Shown piece after piece: positions 1 to 9,847 of a DNA stretch of 64,000 bases. Both the position numbers and the translations under genes were made by a program. The notes beneath the pieces were generated by a model. It did not search any database. It worked only from the letters and a program-made list of their open reading frames with translations, and had not been told where the DNA came from. The stretch's first letter is position 1, and each line of letters opens with the position of its first letter. Source of the stretch: an uncultured Psychroserpens sp. (lineage in GTDB: Bacteria; Bacteroidota; Bacteroidia; Flavobacteriales; Flavobacteriaceae); the NCBI RefSeq assembly GCF_947503375.1, contig NZ_CANNDQ010000006.1:242685-306684 (forward strand). Reading direction: 5' to 3'.

Positions 1-269
1 TATTAAACGAAGAAGGTACACTCACGGCTAAGTTTTTTAATAGAGAGAATAACATCCGAAACTTTGGTGAAGAAATTGGGTATACACAAGGCGTTGGATT
101 GTCTTATAATGTTGAGTTTGATACGTTCAAAGAATTAGTTCAAATTATATTTACAGGTAAAAACAAGAAAAAGGAGAAGCCAAAAGAAGTGAAGCCAAAA
201 GAAGATGCTTCAGAATTGCTCCCAGACTATATCAATATGAAGTCTGAAAAAGACGAAAAAAGCAATTGA
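1..269 (+). CDS. TamB-like translocation/assembly protein, C-terminal end (5' truncated by window)
   Basis: The reading frame is open from base 3 and stops with TGA at 267-269, giving the last 88 residues of a protein that begins outside the window. The segment FNRENNIRNFGEEIGYTQGV followed by a beta-strand-like GLSYNVEFDTFKEL stretch, then a Lys/Glu/Pro-rich tail (KKKEKPKEVKPKED), resembles the C-terminus of flavobacterial TamB (DUF490) proteins. These are inner-membrane-anchored proteins that help assemble or supply the outer membrane. The charged tail after the conserved block is typical of this group. The gene ends about 140 bp upstream of pfkA and seems unrelated to it. The identification rests on a short fragment. 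Confidence 0.6.
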   Translation, partial: LNEEGTLTAKFFNRENNIRNFGEEIGYTQGVGLSYNVEFDTFKELVQIIFTGKNKKKEKPKEVKPKEDASELLPDYINMKSEKDEKSN

Positions 270-362
270 TAAGCTACTTTTCAGTCGTAATTTTTAATTA
301 GTTATTAACGAAAACGTTTGAGATTTTATCGTCATGTTAAATTATCTCAAATACTATTCTTA

Positions 363-394
363 TTGTAGTTTTTGTTTACTAGCTTTACTTTTTG
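363..394 (+). promoter_or_regulatory. Candidate promoter of pfkA
   Basis: TTG at 363-365 is followed after 20 bases by TACTTTTTG at 386-394. This is close to the Bacteroidota -33 TTG / -7 TAnnTTTG pattern, with one extra T. It lies just upstream of the pfkA ATG at 408, so the leader would be very short. Confidence 0.35.
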
Positions 395-407
395 AAATAG
401 GAATTAT

Positions 408-1394
408 ATGTCAAAAACGATTAAAAAAGTAGGTGTGATGACCTCAGGTGGTGATTCGCCTGGAATGAACGCTGCCATTAGATCCGTTGTTAGAACTTGT
501 GCATTTCATAACATAGAATGTGTTGGGATTTATAGAGGCTATGAAGGGATGATAGAAGGTGACTATAAAGCTATGGATGCCCGAAGTGTTAAAGGGATCA
601 TTAATAAAGGAGGAACCGTTTTAAAATCGGCTCGATCTAAAACATTTAGAACACCTGAAGGGCGAAAACAAGCTTATGAAAAACTCATTGAAGCTAAGAT
701 AGATGGCCTTGTCACTATTGGTGGAGATGGTACATTTACTGGAGCAATGATCTTTAATCAGGAATTCAACTTTCCGGTAATGGGAATTCCTGGCACCATT
801 GATAATGATATTTTTGGAACTTCTCATACCTTAGGATACGATACCGCATTGAACACTGTAGTCGAAGCCATAGATAAAATTAGAGACACTGCAAGCTCTC
901 ATAATCGCCTTTTCTTTGTTGAGGTTATGGGTCGTGATGTTGGTCATATTGCTTTAAATGTAGGCGTAGGAGCTGGAGCAGAGGAGATCTTAATCCCAGA
1001 AGAAGACCTAGGTCTTGATCGTTTATTAGAATCATTAAGACGAAGTAAACAATCTGGTAAATCTTCAAGTATTGTAGTAGTGGCTGAAGGTGATAAAATT
1101 GGAAAAAACGTATTCGAATTAAAAGATTATGTTGAAGAGAACATGTCTGAATATGAAGTGCGTGTTTCTGTTTTAGGTCATATGCAACGAGGCGGTTCTC
1201 CTTCTTGTTTTGACCGCGTTCTTGCTAGCAGAATGGGAGTTAAAGCTGTAGAAAGTTTATTAGAAGGAAAAACCAATTATATGGTTGGTCTTTTAAATGA
1301 TAAAATAGCACTCACACCACTTGATAAAGCGGTTAAAGGTAAATCTGAAATAAATATGGAGTTATTACGCGTGTCAGATATTATGACAACGTAA
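408..1394 (+). CDS. pfkA: ATP-dependent 6-phosphofructokinase
   Basis: Phosphorylates fructose 6-phosphate to fructose 1,6-bisphosphate, the committed step of glycolysis, in the cytosol. The 328-residue protein has the normal length of bacterial PfkA. Visible motifs: MTSGGDSPGMNAAIR near residue 11 (ATP site), GGDGTFTGA (nucleotide/Mg site), PGTIDNDI with the catalytic Asp, and GHMQRGG near residue 260. GGDGT, with Gly after the Asp, is the ATP-type rather than the PPi-type signature. The ATG at 408 gives the family start directly. gapA follows 55 bp downstream on the same strand with no terminator between them, so the two glycolytic genes are probably co-transcribed. Confidence 0.96.
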   Translation: MSKTIKKVGVMTSGGDSPGMNAAIRSVVRTCAFHNIECVGIYRGYEGMIEGDYKAMDARSVKGIINKGGTVLKSARSKTFRTPEGRKQAYEKLIEAKIDGLVTIGGDGTFTGAMIFNQEFNFPVMGIPGTIDNDIFGTSHTLGYDTALNTVVEAIDKIRDTASSHNRLFFVEVMGRDVGHIALNVGVGAGAEEILIPEEDLGLDRLLESLRRSKQSGKSSSIVVVAEGDKIGKNVFELKDYVEENMSEYEVRVSVLGHMQRGGSPSCFDRVLASRMGVKAVESLLEGKTNYMVGLLNDKIALTPLDKAVKGKSEINMELLRVSDIMTT

Positions 1395-1416
1395 GCAATA
1401 AATACACAATAAATAG

Positions 1417-2451
<1,035 letters not shown>

Positions 2452-2461
2452 ATCTTAGTTT

Positions 2462-2500
2462 AAATCCGTAGTTTTATTTATAACTACGGATTTATCTTTT
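2462..2500 (+). terminator. Terminator after gapA
   Basis: AAATCCGTAGTT (2462-2473) pairs perfectly with AACTACGGATTT (2482-2493) across an 8-base loop, followed by ATCTTTTTAC. It lies 10 bp after the gapA stop and 20 bp before the next start. Confidence 0.85.
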
Positions 2501-2512
2501 TACTTATAGCTC

Positions 2513-3373
2513 ATGATTTTAATCACAGATAGTGGCTCTACAAAATGCGATTGGATTGCTGTTGACAATAATGGTAATCAACTACATGAAAAAATTCGTA
2601 CTAAGGGCCTGAATCCAGCCATTTTAAAGGAGAAAAAACTTAATAAAATTATAAGAAACAGTGATGAGTTAATGCAAATCAAAGATCAAGTTACTCATGT
2701 GTTTTTTTATGGTGCTGGTTGTGGTACTACTAATCCAAAATTAATATTAACGGGTGTTTTAGAATCCATTTTTGTAAATGCTTTAGTTGATGTTCTAGAA
2801 GATACAATGGCTGCTGTTAGAGCGACAGTAAATCATCCATCTGAGGCAGCTGTTGTTTGTATTATGGGAACAGGCTCAAATTGTAGTTATTTTGATGGCT
2901 TGCGTTTGCATCAACGTGTCGTTTCATTAGGATATACACTTATGGATGATGCTTCAGGAAATTATTATGGTAAAGAACTTATTAAAGATTTCTATTATAA
3001 TAAAATGCCCGAAGATATAAAGGTAGCCTTTGAGCACAAGTATAATTTAGATGCAGACTATATTAAATACAATTTATACAAGCAGCCAAATCCAAATGCA
3101 TACTTAGCGAATTTTGCTGAGTTCATGTTTTTAAATAAAGACTCTGAATATATTATCGAGCTTATCAAAAGAGGAATTCGCACATTTGCTAACAATATGA
3201 TATTTCAGTATGAAGAAGAACTAAAAACAGTTCCTGTGCATTTTGCAGGTTCAATTGCTTTCTTTTCTGAAAAGGAAATTAGAGAAGTTGGTAACGAATT
3301 AGGGTTTACGGTTGGTAATTTTGAAAGACGACCTATTGAAGGTTTAGTAGAATATCACATAAAGAACATGTAA
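2513..3373 (+). CDS. N-acetylglucosamine-kinase-like protein (BadF/BadG/BcrA/BcrD ATPase family)
   Basis: Probable ATP-dependent amino-sugar kinase, most likely phosphorylating N-acetylglucosamine or a related sugar in the cytosol. The 286-residue protein has the actin/hexokinase-fold phosphate-1 motif near the start (ITDSGSTKCDWIAVD) and a phosphate-2-like motif (IMGTGSNCSYFDG near residue 120). HFAGSIAFF near residue 243 matches the adenosine motif. Bacteroidota proteins like this are usually labelled N-acetylglucosamine kinase, but substrate is not proved by sequence. A terminator separates it from gapA. It ends 5 bp before the stop of the convergent symporter gene, so the two share almost no intergenic DNA. 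Confidence 0.75.
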   Translation: MILITDSGSTKCDWIAVDNNGNQLHEKIRTKGLNPAILKEKKLNKIIRNSDELMQIKDQVTHVFFYGAGCGTTNPKLILTGVLESIFVNALVDVLEDTMAAVRATVNHPSEAAVVCIMGTGSNCSYFDGLRLHQRVVSLGYTLMDDASGNYYGKELIKDFYYNKMPEDIKVAFEHKYNLDADYIKYNLYKQPNPNAYLANFAEFMFLNKDSEYIIELIKRGIRTFANNMIFQYEEELKTVPVHFAGSIAFFSEKEIREVGNELGFTVGNFERRPIEGLVEYHIKNM

Positions 3374-3378
3374 TTCCA

Positions 3379-5109
3379 CTAATTGATTTTATCATTTAAG
3401 GACTTAATAACCACAAATCCGCATACTACAGTTATTGCACACAAAACAAAAGCCAACCCTAATTTTCCATAGATAAAATTGCCTATAGCAAAAAGGGTGC
3501 AATACACACCAATAACACCTGAAAAGAAACCAAGTATTTTCATTCTAAAGCCTTTGAATTTTGAGTCAACTCCAAATATCAAGCTATTAAAAGATTCTAA
3601 CGTTTTATCATCTGTAGGTTTAGTAAATAGTGTAACTAACATCCAACCAATAGTTGTAATTACAACACCAAATACCAATTGCCAATGACCAGCAAGTTCG
3701 ATTATTGGTGTATCCATTTTCCCATTCACAAAGAAAAACACTGCAATTATAAATGAAATGACCATGGCTGCAATTTCACTATACGGATTGATTCTTCCCC
3801 AAAACCAACGTAGTATAAATAGTAAACCTGTACCAGCACCAATTTGTAAGAGTAAGTTAAGTACTTCACCTGCAGATTGTAAGAAAAATGAAAATAATGC
3901 AGCAAGAATCATCAATATTATAGTAGAGACTCTACCTACTAGAACTTGATCTTTATCTGTGGCTTCAGGCTTAATGAAACGTTTGTAAAAGTCATTAACT
4001 ACATATGAGCTTCCCCAATTCAATTGGGTTGAAATAGTGCTCATAAATGCAGCAATTAATGACAAAAGCACAATACCAATTAATCCAGGTGGCAAATAAG
4101 TCATCATAGCTGCATAAGCTACGTCTTCGCCTTCCATTGATGAAGATAAGCTAGGAAAAGCCAGATTGATACTCTCTAAATTTGGAAAAACAACTAGTGA
4201 GGCTAAACCAACAATAATCCATGGCCACGGCCGAATGGCATAATGTGCCACGTTAAAGAACAGTGTTGCCCAGGTTGCATGTTTTTCATTCTTAGCTGCC
4301 AACATACGTTGTGCTATATAACCACCTCCGCCAGGTTCAGCACCAGGATACCAAGTACTCCACCATTGCACAGCTAAAGGGATAATAAGTACAGTAATTA
4401 ACGCCTCGTTATTGTAAAAATCTGGCAATAAGGCTAATTTATCACTAACATTTATGTGCGATAAGAGGTTTGTAGTTCCTCCTATTTCTGGCAAATTAAC
4501 AATATAAATTGTGGCCCAAATACTACCAATCATAGCGATAATGAATTGTATGAAATCTGTAATCAACACACCTTTCAATCCACCAAATGCTGAATAGATA
4601 ACCACGATTATTGAAGAATATAGTAGCATTTCACCTTGAGATATGCCTAACAAAATATTTGCAATTTTTGCGCCAGCTAAACATACACCAGCCATGGTAA
4701 TAACATTAAAAATCACACCTAAATAAATAGCTCGAAAACCTCTTAAATACCCTGCTATTTTACCACTGTAACGCAGTTCGTAAAATTCTAAATCTGTAGT
4801 TATTCCGCTTTTTCGCCAAAGTCTAGCATAAAAAAAGACAGTAAGCATACCTGTAAGTAACATTGCCCACCAAACCCAATTACCAGAAACACCATTCTCT
4901 CTAACCAATTGCGTTACTAATCCTGGCGTATCAGCAGCAAAAGTTGTAGCTACCATACTTACACCTAAAAGCCACCATGGCATGTTTCTTCCTGAGAGAA
5001 AAAATGCCTTAGAATCTTTACCAGCTTGTTTAGAAACATAAATACCTATACCAGCGAATAGAATTAAAAAGAAACTAATAATGATCCAATCAAGAGTTGT
5101 TATTGTCAT
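3379..5109 (-). CDS. Sodium/solute symporter family (SSS) transporter
   Basis: An inner-membrane secondary transporter of 576 residues that probably takes up a small solute with Na+. The sequence is a run of about 13-14 hydrophobic helices, starting at LDWIIISFFLILFAGIGIYV. The family pattern FFLSGRNMPWWLLGVSMVATTFAADTP occurs near residues 36-62 (shown here as the run from FFLSGR to AADTP), and FGGLKGVLITDFIQ matches the SSS signature around helix 5. This subgroup in Flavobacteriaceae is annotated as a Na+/sugar symporter; the substrate cannot be read from the sequence. It faces the sugar kinase gene tail to tail, which is suggestive but not proof of a shared substrate. Confidence 0.88.
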   Translation of the reverse strand: MTITTLDWIIISFFLILFAGIGIYVSKQAGKDSKAFFLSGRNMPWWLLGVSMVATTFAADTPGLVTQLVRENGVSGNWVWWAMLLTGMLTVFFYARLWRKSGITTDLEFYELRYSGKIAGYLRGFRAIYLGVIFNVITMAGVCLAGAKIANILLGISQGEMLLYSSIIVVIYSAFGGLKGVLITDFIQFIIAMIGSIWATIYIVNLPEIGGTTNLLSHINVSDKLALLPDFYNNEALITVLIIPLAVQWWSTWYPGAEPGGGGYIAQRMLAAKNEKHATWATLFFNVAHYAIRPWPWIIVGLASLVVFPNLESINLAFPSLSSSMEGEDVAYAAMMTYLPPGLIGIVLLSLIAAFMSTISTQLNWGSSYVVNDFYKRFIKPEATDKDQVLVGRVSTIILMILAALFSFFLQSAGEVLNLLLQIGAGTGLLFILRWFWGRINPYSEIAAMVISFIIAVFFFVNGKMDTPIIELAGHWQLVFGVVITTIGWMLVTLFTKPTDDKTLESFNSLIFGVDSKFKGFRMKILGFFSGVIGVYCTLFAIGNFIYGKLGLAFVLCAITVVCGFVVIKSLNDKIN

Positions 5110-5160
5110 TGTTTATATATGAATTAGTGGTAACACAAATCTACTATTAATTATGATATA

Positions 5161-5197
5161 AAAAAGGCATTAGAGGTGATACTCTAATGCCTTTTTT
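5161..5197 (-). terminator. Hairpin terminator between the symporter and the 140-residue protein gene
   Basis: AAAAAGGCATTAGAG at 5161-5175 pairs with CTCTAATGCCTTTTTT beginning at 5182, with a 6-base loop. Tracts of A and T on both sides let it work in either direction. It lies 27 bp downstream of the minus-strand gene ending at 5224. Confidence 0.85.
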
Positions 5198-5223
5198 GAA
5201 TATAAACATGGTTGGTTAGACTA

Positions 5224-5646
5224 CTATTTTATCCATCCTTTAGATGTTGCCATTTTTGAAAACCATACTAAAAATGCACAAACTACAATTATTGTAATTG
5301 GCATTCCAGGGCTAACACCTTCAACAGATGTCATTAAATATACTTGTTGAATTGTAGCCGCTAAAAAAGAAACAATAAATAAAAGATATGCTAATTTCTT
5401 TCTAAATAACAAAGCCAAGCATGCCAAAACACCGCAAAATACAGCTAATGCAAATGCTGCTGTGTACCATGCTGGATGTTCAATTAAAAATTCGGCTTGT
5501 TGTTCTTCGGGCAATTCAGCTATCATTTCATCAGTCATGTAAGCTTGAACCAAATAAGCCATTACACCTAAAGCATTCCAAATAAGTGCAACTACACTTA
5601 CAATCCAAAACCAAACAGGTGGTTTGTTGTTTGAATAATCAGTCAT
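5224..5646 (-). CDS. Small four-helix membrane protein of unknown function
   Basis: I do not recognise a named family. The 140-residue protein has four hydrophobic stretches: WFWIVSVVALIWNALGVMAYL, AFALAVFCGVLACLALLF, LLFIVSFLAATIQQVYLM and ITIIVVCAFLVWFS. Between helices 1 and 2 there is an acidic loop (MTDEMIAELPEEQQAEF). Proteins of this type in Flavobacteriaceae sometimes carry a weak sugar-transporter label, for which I see no support. The short positively charged segment RKK after helix 2 would place that loop in the cytoplasm. It is flanked by hairpin terminators, so it is probably a single-gene transcript. Confidence 0.75.
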   Translation of the reverse strand: MTDYSNNKPPVWFWIVSVVALIWNALGVMAYLVQAYMTDEMIAELPEEQQAEFLIEHPAWYTAAFALAVFCGVLACLALLFRKKLAYLLFIVSFLAATIQQVYLMTSVEGVSPGMPITIIVVCAFLVWFSKMATSKGWIK

Positions 5647-5705
5647 AAATTATTGATTTTAGTTAGTTATTGGCAACAATTTATGAAAATTATCAATATA
5701 ACATA

Positions 5706-5750
5706 AAAAAACCTTCTTTCTTTTACGTATTACGCAAAATTAAAGAAGGT
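5706..5750 (-). terminator. Terminator of the 74-residue protein gene
   Basis: ACCTTCTTT at 5711-5719 pairs with AAAGAAGGT at 5742-5750. On the minus strand the stem is followed by a run of T, 24 bp after the stop of the gene ending at 5774. Confidence 0.65.
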
Positions 5751-5773
5751 CGTTTATTAAAAAATTAATCGAT

Positions 5774-5998
5774 CTAATCTTCTACTACATGCAAAACAGG
5801 TGTTTTATTAACCCATTTTCCATTTTTTGATTCACCAAGAATAAGAACATCTTTAGTTTGTTCATATTCTTTTATAGTTCGTAACATTTGTTCTTTTGTA
5901 TCTCTATGTAACTTAATACCTGTATTTTTCCCTTTGTTACGTATTTCTATATAAAACCCATCTCTGAATTTTATAGGTTTTGTTGGAGGTCTTCCCAT
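5774..5998 (-). CDS. Small basic conserved protein of unknown function
   Basis: A 74-residue soluble protein that opens MGRPPTKPIKFRDGFYIEIR, a Lys/Arg-rich start, and ends GKWVNKTPVLHVVED. The middle has an amphipathic helix (DTKEQMLRTIKEYEQTKDVL). I recognise it only as a short protein seen in flavobacterial genomes. The GRPP start resembles AT-hook cores, which suggests DNA or RNA contact, but that is weak inference. It has its own terminator and about 200 bp of non-coding DNA upstream, shared divergently with corA. Confidence 0.7.
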   Translation of the reverse strand: MGRPPTKPIKFRDGFYIEIRNKGKNTGIKLHRDTKEQMLRTIKEYEQTKDVLILGESKNGKWVNKTPVLHVVED

Positions 5999-6194
5999 GT
6001 ATTATATTTTATGAAGGATTGAATTTGCATATTAGTGAAAATATAATCAATATGCAAACCTTACTTTATTTAATCTAAAGTAAATAGATTGTAATCAATT
6101 TAATAGCATTACTAATAATAAATACTTATTGACTAATTGATAAGTACTATACTAAAAAGTTTTTATACATTTAGAAGGTTTAACAACAATATAA

Positions 6195-7265
6195 ATGACA
6201 TCTAAAAAGAAAAAAAGGGCATATAAGGTATCCAATCTTCCTCCTGGAACAATGGCCTACAGAGGAAAAAAGAGCACATTAGAAACAGTAATTGATATCA
6301 TCAATTATTCTTCAGATACCTATACTAAAATTGATTGCAATGATGTAGAAGAAGGCTTTGGTCTTGAAGGAAACAATCAAGTTACTTGGATTAATGTAAA
6401 CGGACTTAATAATTTAAAAGACATACAAAAATTAGGTTCGCATTACAGTTTACACCCTTTAACTCTCGAAGATATTGTTAATACAAATCAACGACCAAAG
6501 CTTGAAGAATTCGAAAATTACCTGTTCATTGTATTTAAAATGATTTATTTAAAAGGGGACAATGCAATACAATATGAACATTTAAGTATGGTTGTTGGTC
6601 ACGACTATGTACTCACATTTCAGGAAGCCGATGGTGACGTGTTTGATGATCTAAGAGATAGAATAGCATTGTCTAAAGGGCGAATTAGATCGCAAAGCGC
6701 TGATTATTTAATGTATACGATTCTTGATGCCGTGGTTGATAATTATTTTACTATTGTAGAAGCAGTAGGTGACAAGGTAGAAGATTTAGAAACTATCATT
6801 TTTGATTCAAATACAAATGACGCCAATACGCCAAGTCAAATACAAGACCTCAAACAAGAAATTTTAAGAATAAGACGCTCAATACTTCCATTACGAGAAG
6901 TCATTAATCGATTAGAGAAATCTGATAACCTAGTAATTAATATAAAGTCTCATAGCTATATTAGAGATTTGTATGATCATATCATTCAAGTTAATGAATC
7001 TGTAGAGCTCTACCGAGAACTCATTTGGAGTTTAATGGATATGCACATGACCATTATAAGTAATAAAATGAACGAAGTCATGAAAGTGCTTACCATTATT
7101 GCTACTATATTCATTCCGTTGACCTTCATTGCGGGCATATATGGTATGAACTTTGTAAATATGCCTGAACTACATAGCAAAAATGGTTATTTCATTTTAT
7201 TAGGTGTAATGGCTATTCTATTCATAATTATGTTAATATTTTTTAGAAGGAAGAAATGGCTTTAA
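6195..7265 (+). CDS. corA: CorA family magnesium/cobalt transporter
   Basis: A homopentameric inner-membrane channel for Mg2+ (also Co2+/Ni2+). The 356-residue protein has a long N-terminal cytoplasmic funnel domain. Two C-terminal helices follow: VLTIIATIFIPLTFIAGIYG and a last helix beginning near FILLGVMAILFIIMLIFF. The selectivity motif GMN is at residues 317-319 (YGMNF), followed by a short loop with MPEL, and the chain ends with basic RRKKWL. All CorA hallmarks are intact. It is followed by dps and an mscS gene in the same direction, each with its own intergenic gap; the grouping looks like stress and ion homeostasis but may be incidental. Confidence 0.93.
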   Translation: MTSKKKKRAYKVSNLPPGTMAYRGKKSTLETVIDIINYSSDTYTKIDCNDVEEGFGLEGNNQVTWINVNGLNNLKDIQKLGSHYSLHPLTLEDIVNTNQRPKLEEFENYLFIVFKMIYLKGDNAIQYEHLSMVVGHDYVLTFQEADGDVFDDLRDRIALSKGRIRSQSADYLMYTILDAVVDNYFTIVEAVGDKVEDLETIIFDSNTNDANTPSQIQDLKQEILRIRRSILPLREVINRLEKSDNLVINIKSHSYIRDLYDHIIQVNESVELYRELIWSLMDMHMTIISNKMNEVMKVLTIIATIFIPLTFIAGIYGMNFVNMPELHSKNGYFILLGVMAILFIIMLIFFRRKKWL

Positions 7266-7315
7266 CATAATTTTTGTTAAACAAAATCTAAGACTGTTAA
7301 AACCTGTTAAATAGC

Positions 7316-7344
7316 TTGACAACAGCTTATATTCCTATAGTTTA
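7316..7344 (+). promoter_or_regulatory. Candidate dps promoter
   Basis: TTG at 7316-7318 is followed after 17 bases by TATAGTTTA at 7336-7344, an imperfect version of the Bacteroidota -7 box. It lies about 36 bp upstream of the dps ATG. Confidence 0.3.
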
Positions 7345-7379
7345 TATAGAAACAAATATTAATTTAAAACTATATAAAC

Positions 7380-7883
7380 ATGAGTTATTTGAATATGAAA
7401 GATGAACAGCTAATCCCTGTAGTAGTAGAACTCAATACACTATTAGCTAACTATCACGTATACTATCAAAAATTAAGAAATTTCCACTGGAACATTCTTG
7501 GAGAGAACTTTTTTGAGCTTCACAACAAATTTGAAGAATTATATACAGATGCACGCACTAAAATTGATGAAATCGCTGAACGTGTACTTACATTAAGATA
7601 TCACCCAATGAGTAAGTTGAGTGATTATCTTGAAATATCAAACATTAGTGAAGTATCACCATTAAAATCTGATAGAGCTATGGTACTCGAGATCTTAAGC
7701 GATCACAAAATATTACTTGAACAAATGAGTAAAGTAATAATTAAAGCCGATAAAGCATCAGACGAAGGCACTATAGATCTTATAGGTGCCTACATCAGAG
7801 AAATGGAAAAAACAAGTTGGATGTTAGATGCTTGGACCAAAAAAACGTCAGAAACTTTGAAACATAATTTAGTAGAATCATAA
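7380..7883 (+). CDS. dps: Dps family ferritin-like DNA-protection protein
   Basis: Dps forms hollow dodecamers that oxidise and store iron using peroxide, protecting DNA under starvation and oxidative stress. The 167-residue protein keeps the ferroxidase residues in canonical spacing: His36 in NFHWN, His48 in ELHNKFEELY, Asp63 and Glu67 in KIDEIAER. The spacings 12, 15 and 4 equal those of E. coli Dps. There is no long basic N-terminal tail, so direct DNA binding may be weak. It has about 115 bp of upstream DNA with a possible promoter and sits between corA and mscS. Confidence 0.92.
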   Translation: MSYLNMKDEQLIPVVVELNTLLANYHVYYQKLRNFHWNILGENFFELHNKFEELYTDARTKIDEIAERVLTLRYHPMSKLSDYLEISNISEVSPLKSDRAMVLEILSDHKILLEQMSKVIIKADKASDEGTIDLIGAYIREMEKTSWMLDAWTKKTSETLKHNLVES

Positions 7884-7931
7884 TCCACTATTTTGAATTA
7901 AATAAGTTATGAACGGTAAAATTAAATTATT

Positions 7932-8837
7932 ATGAAAGAACAAATTAGCCAAGCATTTACGAATCTAAGTAAAAAATTATTAGGTTGGTTAGATGCCATT
8001 ATACAAAATTTACCCAATTTAGCATTAGCAATCATAGTACTTGTGAGTGCTTATTTTATTGCTAAATATGTAAATAAACTCGCATACAAGTTAGTTTCAA
8101 AAAAAGTAAAGCAAGAATCAATAAGCAGTATGATTGCTAGAATTAGTGCGGTTTCTGTAGTACTAATAGGCTTGTTTTTAGCCCTAGGAATATTAGATCT
8201 AAGTAAAACGCTAACGTCATTACTTACTGGTGCTGGTGTGGCAGGTTTAGTAATTGGTTTAGCATTACAAGGCACATTATCAAATACTATTGCTGGTATA
8301 GTAATTTCGTTTAGGAAAAAAATTCAAATTGGAAATTGGGTTGAAACCAATGGGTATTCAGGAGAGATTATTGACATTAACTTGAAAGATTTCACATTAA
8401 AAGAAGCCGATAATAATATTGTAGTTATTCCTAATAAAATGATATTAGAAAACCCATTGAAGAATTATTCTCTCACCACTAGGATGAGAGTGTTTCTTGA
8501 ATGTGGCGTAGGCTATGAATCAGATTTAGAGCAAGTGGAAAAATTAACGAAAGAAACCATAGCTTCAACATTTAGCCAAGTTGAAAGTGCTGAAGATGTT
8601 GAATTTTATTATACCGAATTTGGAGATAGTTCAATAAATTACCTTTGTCGCTTCTGGATAGATGCAGAAAGTATGTTAGAAAAAATGAGAGCAAAAACGA
8701 AAGCAATCATTCAAATTAAAAAGGCATACGATAAGGAAGGTATAAACATACCATTTCCGATACGCACTTTACAATTTGATAATAAACTTGCCATCAAAAA
8801 TCCTGAAATGATGCAAGAATCCTTTTCCAAAAATTAA
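7932..8837 (+). CDS. mscS: MscS-type small-conductance mechanosensitive channel
   Basis: A 301-residue inner-membrane channel that opens under membrane tension to release solutes after osmotic downshock. Three hydrophobic helices: PNLALAIIVLVSAYFIAKYV, a second around ISAVSVVLIGLFLALGIL, and the pore-lining TM3 with alternating Gly/Ala (GAGVAGLVIGLALQGTLSN). The beta domain follows, with IGNWVETNGYSGEIIDI. Length and order match E. coli MscS (286 residues). It starts 48 bp after dps and could be co-transcribed with it. A second, larger MscS-fold protein occurs at about 33 kb. Confidence 0.92.
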   Translation: MKEQISQAFTNLSKKLLGWLDAIIQNLPNLALAIIVLVSAYFIAKYVNKLAYKLVSKKVKQESISSMIARISAVSVVLIGLFLALGILDLSKTLTSLLTGAGVAGLVIGLALQGTLSNTIAGIVISFRKKIQIGNWVETNGYSGEIIDINLKDFTLKEADNNIVVIPNKMILENPLKNYSLTTRMRVFLECGVGYESDLEQVEKLTKETIASTFSQVESAEDVEFYYTEFGDSSINYLCRFWIDAESMLEKMRAKTKAIIQIKKAYDKEGINIPFPIRTLQFDNKLAIKNPEMMQESFSKN

Positions 8838-8945
8838 TATTTCGCCAAATATCATTTACGGCAAAATGTTCATGATTAGAGCAAACTTAGATCATGCAAT
8901 ATGAGCATCTTTGTATTATCACCATAATAATTAAAAATTAATACA

Positions 8946-9164
8946 ATGAAAAACATATTATTAGCATTTATATTTCTTTTTACAATAGGTACAGTATTAA
9001 CTAGTTGTAGAGATGAAAGAACTCCAGATGAAAAAATCGAAGCAGCAATGGAAGAGGTAAAAGATGATATTGAAGAAGCCTCAGACGATGTGAAAGATGC
9101 AGCTGAAGATCTTGAAGATGAGATCAATGAGGCAATTGAAGAAGCTGGAGATGATAACAAATAA
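8946..9164 (+). CDS. Small acidic lipoprotein
   Basis: A 72-residue protein with a signal peptide MKNILLAFIFLFTIGTVLTS and a lipobox Cys at about residue 21 (LTSC). The mature part of roughly 50 residues is a very acidic amphipathic helix with repeating units such as EEVKDDIEEASDDVKDAAED. No enzyme motif is present. It is probably an outer- or inner-membrane-anchored helical stalk protein; function is unknown. It is followed after 50 bp by another small secreted protein gene, which may be in the same transcript. Confidence 0.75.
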   Translation: MKNILLAFIFLFTIGTVLTSCRDERTPDEKIEAAMEEVKDDIEEASDDVKDAAEDLEDEINEAIEEAGDDNK

Positions 9165-9214
9165 TTAATTAGAAAATCTAATTAATTGAAGTAGAACCAT
9201 AAAACCATAAAACA

Positions 9215-9760
9215 ATGAAAAATTTAATTTATGCATTTTCTTTACTAATGATAACTGGAGCTTATGCTCAAAATAAACCAGTTGACAAAGTAGAGGAAAC
9301 AAAAGTAAAAACAATAAAAGTAGAAAAAGACGGTAAGATTGTTGAGAATAAGATAAAGGTTACCACTAAGAAAGAACAAGAGGTGATGACAGATCCAAAT
9401 TATGAAGGTACTGTAAATGCACCACGTGTGTTTCCAGAAGTAAAGGTGACCAAGACAGTAAGTATCGATAACGATAATGATCCTTTTTACGATTCAAAAG
9501 ATGAAATTATTTATTTTACCAATAACGATAGTAAATACGCATTTACATCTAACGAATCTGGATTCTTAATGTCTGATGACAACAATAAGATGTTCGCAAC
9601 AGCAGTAAGGTCGTCAAACAGTCAATACTACATTTTAGATATTAATAACTATTCTGGTGTAGGCTATTTTAATGATGAAGGTAATTTTGTAGTAGAGTAT
9701 TATAATTCAGACACCAAAATGCTAGTGAATGAAGAATTTAAAAGCAATTCAGAATTTTAA
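9215..9760 (+). CDS. Secreted protein of unknown function
   Basis: A 181-residue protein with a cleavable signal peptide MKNLIYAFSLLMITGAYAQ. The mature part starts with a Lys/Glu/Val-rich stretch (KPVDKVEETKVKTIKVEKDG) and is then rich in Asn, Asp, Tyr and Ser, as in beta-rich periplasmic proteins (YFTNNDSKYAFTSNESGFL). I do not recognise a family. It follows the acidic lipoprotein gene by 50 bp and is closed by a strong hairpin, so the two small genes plausibly form one unit. Confidence 0.7.
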   Translation: MKNLIYAFSLLMITGAYAQNKPVDKVEETKVKTIKVEKDGKIVENKIKVTTKKEQEVMTDPNYEGTVNAPRVFPEVKVTKTVSIDNDNDPFYDSKDEIIYFTNNDSKYAFTSNESGFLMSDDNNKMFATAVRSSNSQYYILDINNYSGVGYFNDEGNFVVEYYNSDTKMLVNEEFKSNSEF

Positions 9761-9782
9761 AAAATACTAATCAATAACTTAT

Positions 9783-9813
9783 AAGTCTCGATATATAATC
9801 GAGACTTTTTTTT
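9783..9813 (+). terminator. Terminator after the 181-residue secreted protein gene
   Basis: AAGTCTCGAT (9783-9792) pairs with ATCGAGACTT (9798-9807) across a 5-base loop, followed by TTTTTTT. A classic intrinsic terminator 22 bp past the stop. Confidence 0.9.
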
Positions 9814-9820
9814 GTACTTT

Positions 9821-9828
9821 TAAGTTTG
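9821..9828 (+). promoter_or_regulatory. Candidate -7 box (TAAGTTTG)
   Basis: An exact match to TAnnTTTG, 19 bp upstream of the ATG at 9848. No TTG lies at the usual distance upstream. The promoter would begin right behind the preceding terminator. Confidence 0.35.
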
Positions 9829-9847
9829 TTAAACTAATACATACAAC

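Noticed and set aside
8876..9160. 94-residue Ser-rich frame on the minus strand
   Set aside because: It is the antisense shadow of the acidic 72-residue lipoprotein; the Ser run is the complement of Asp/Glu/Ala codons.
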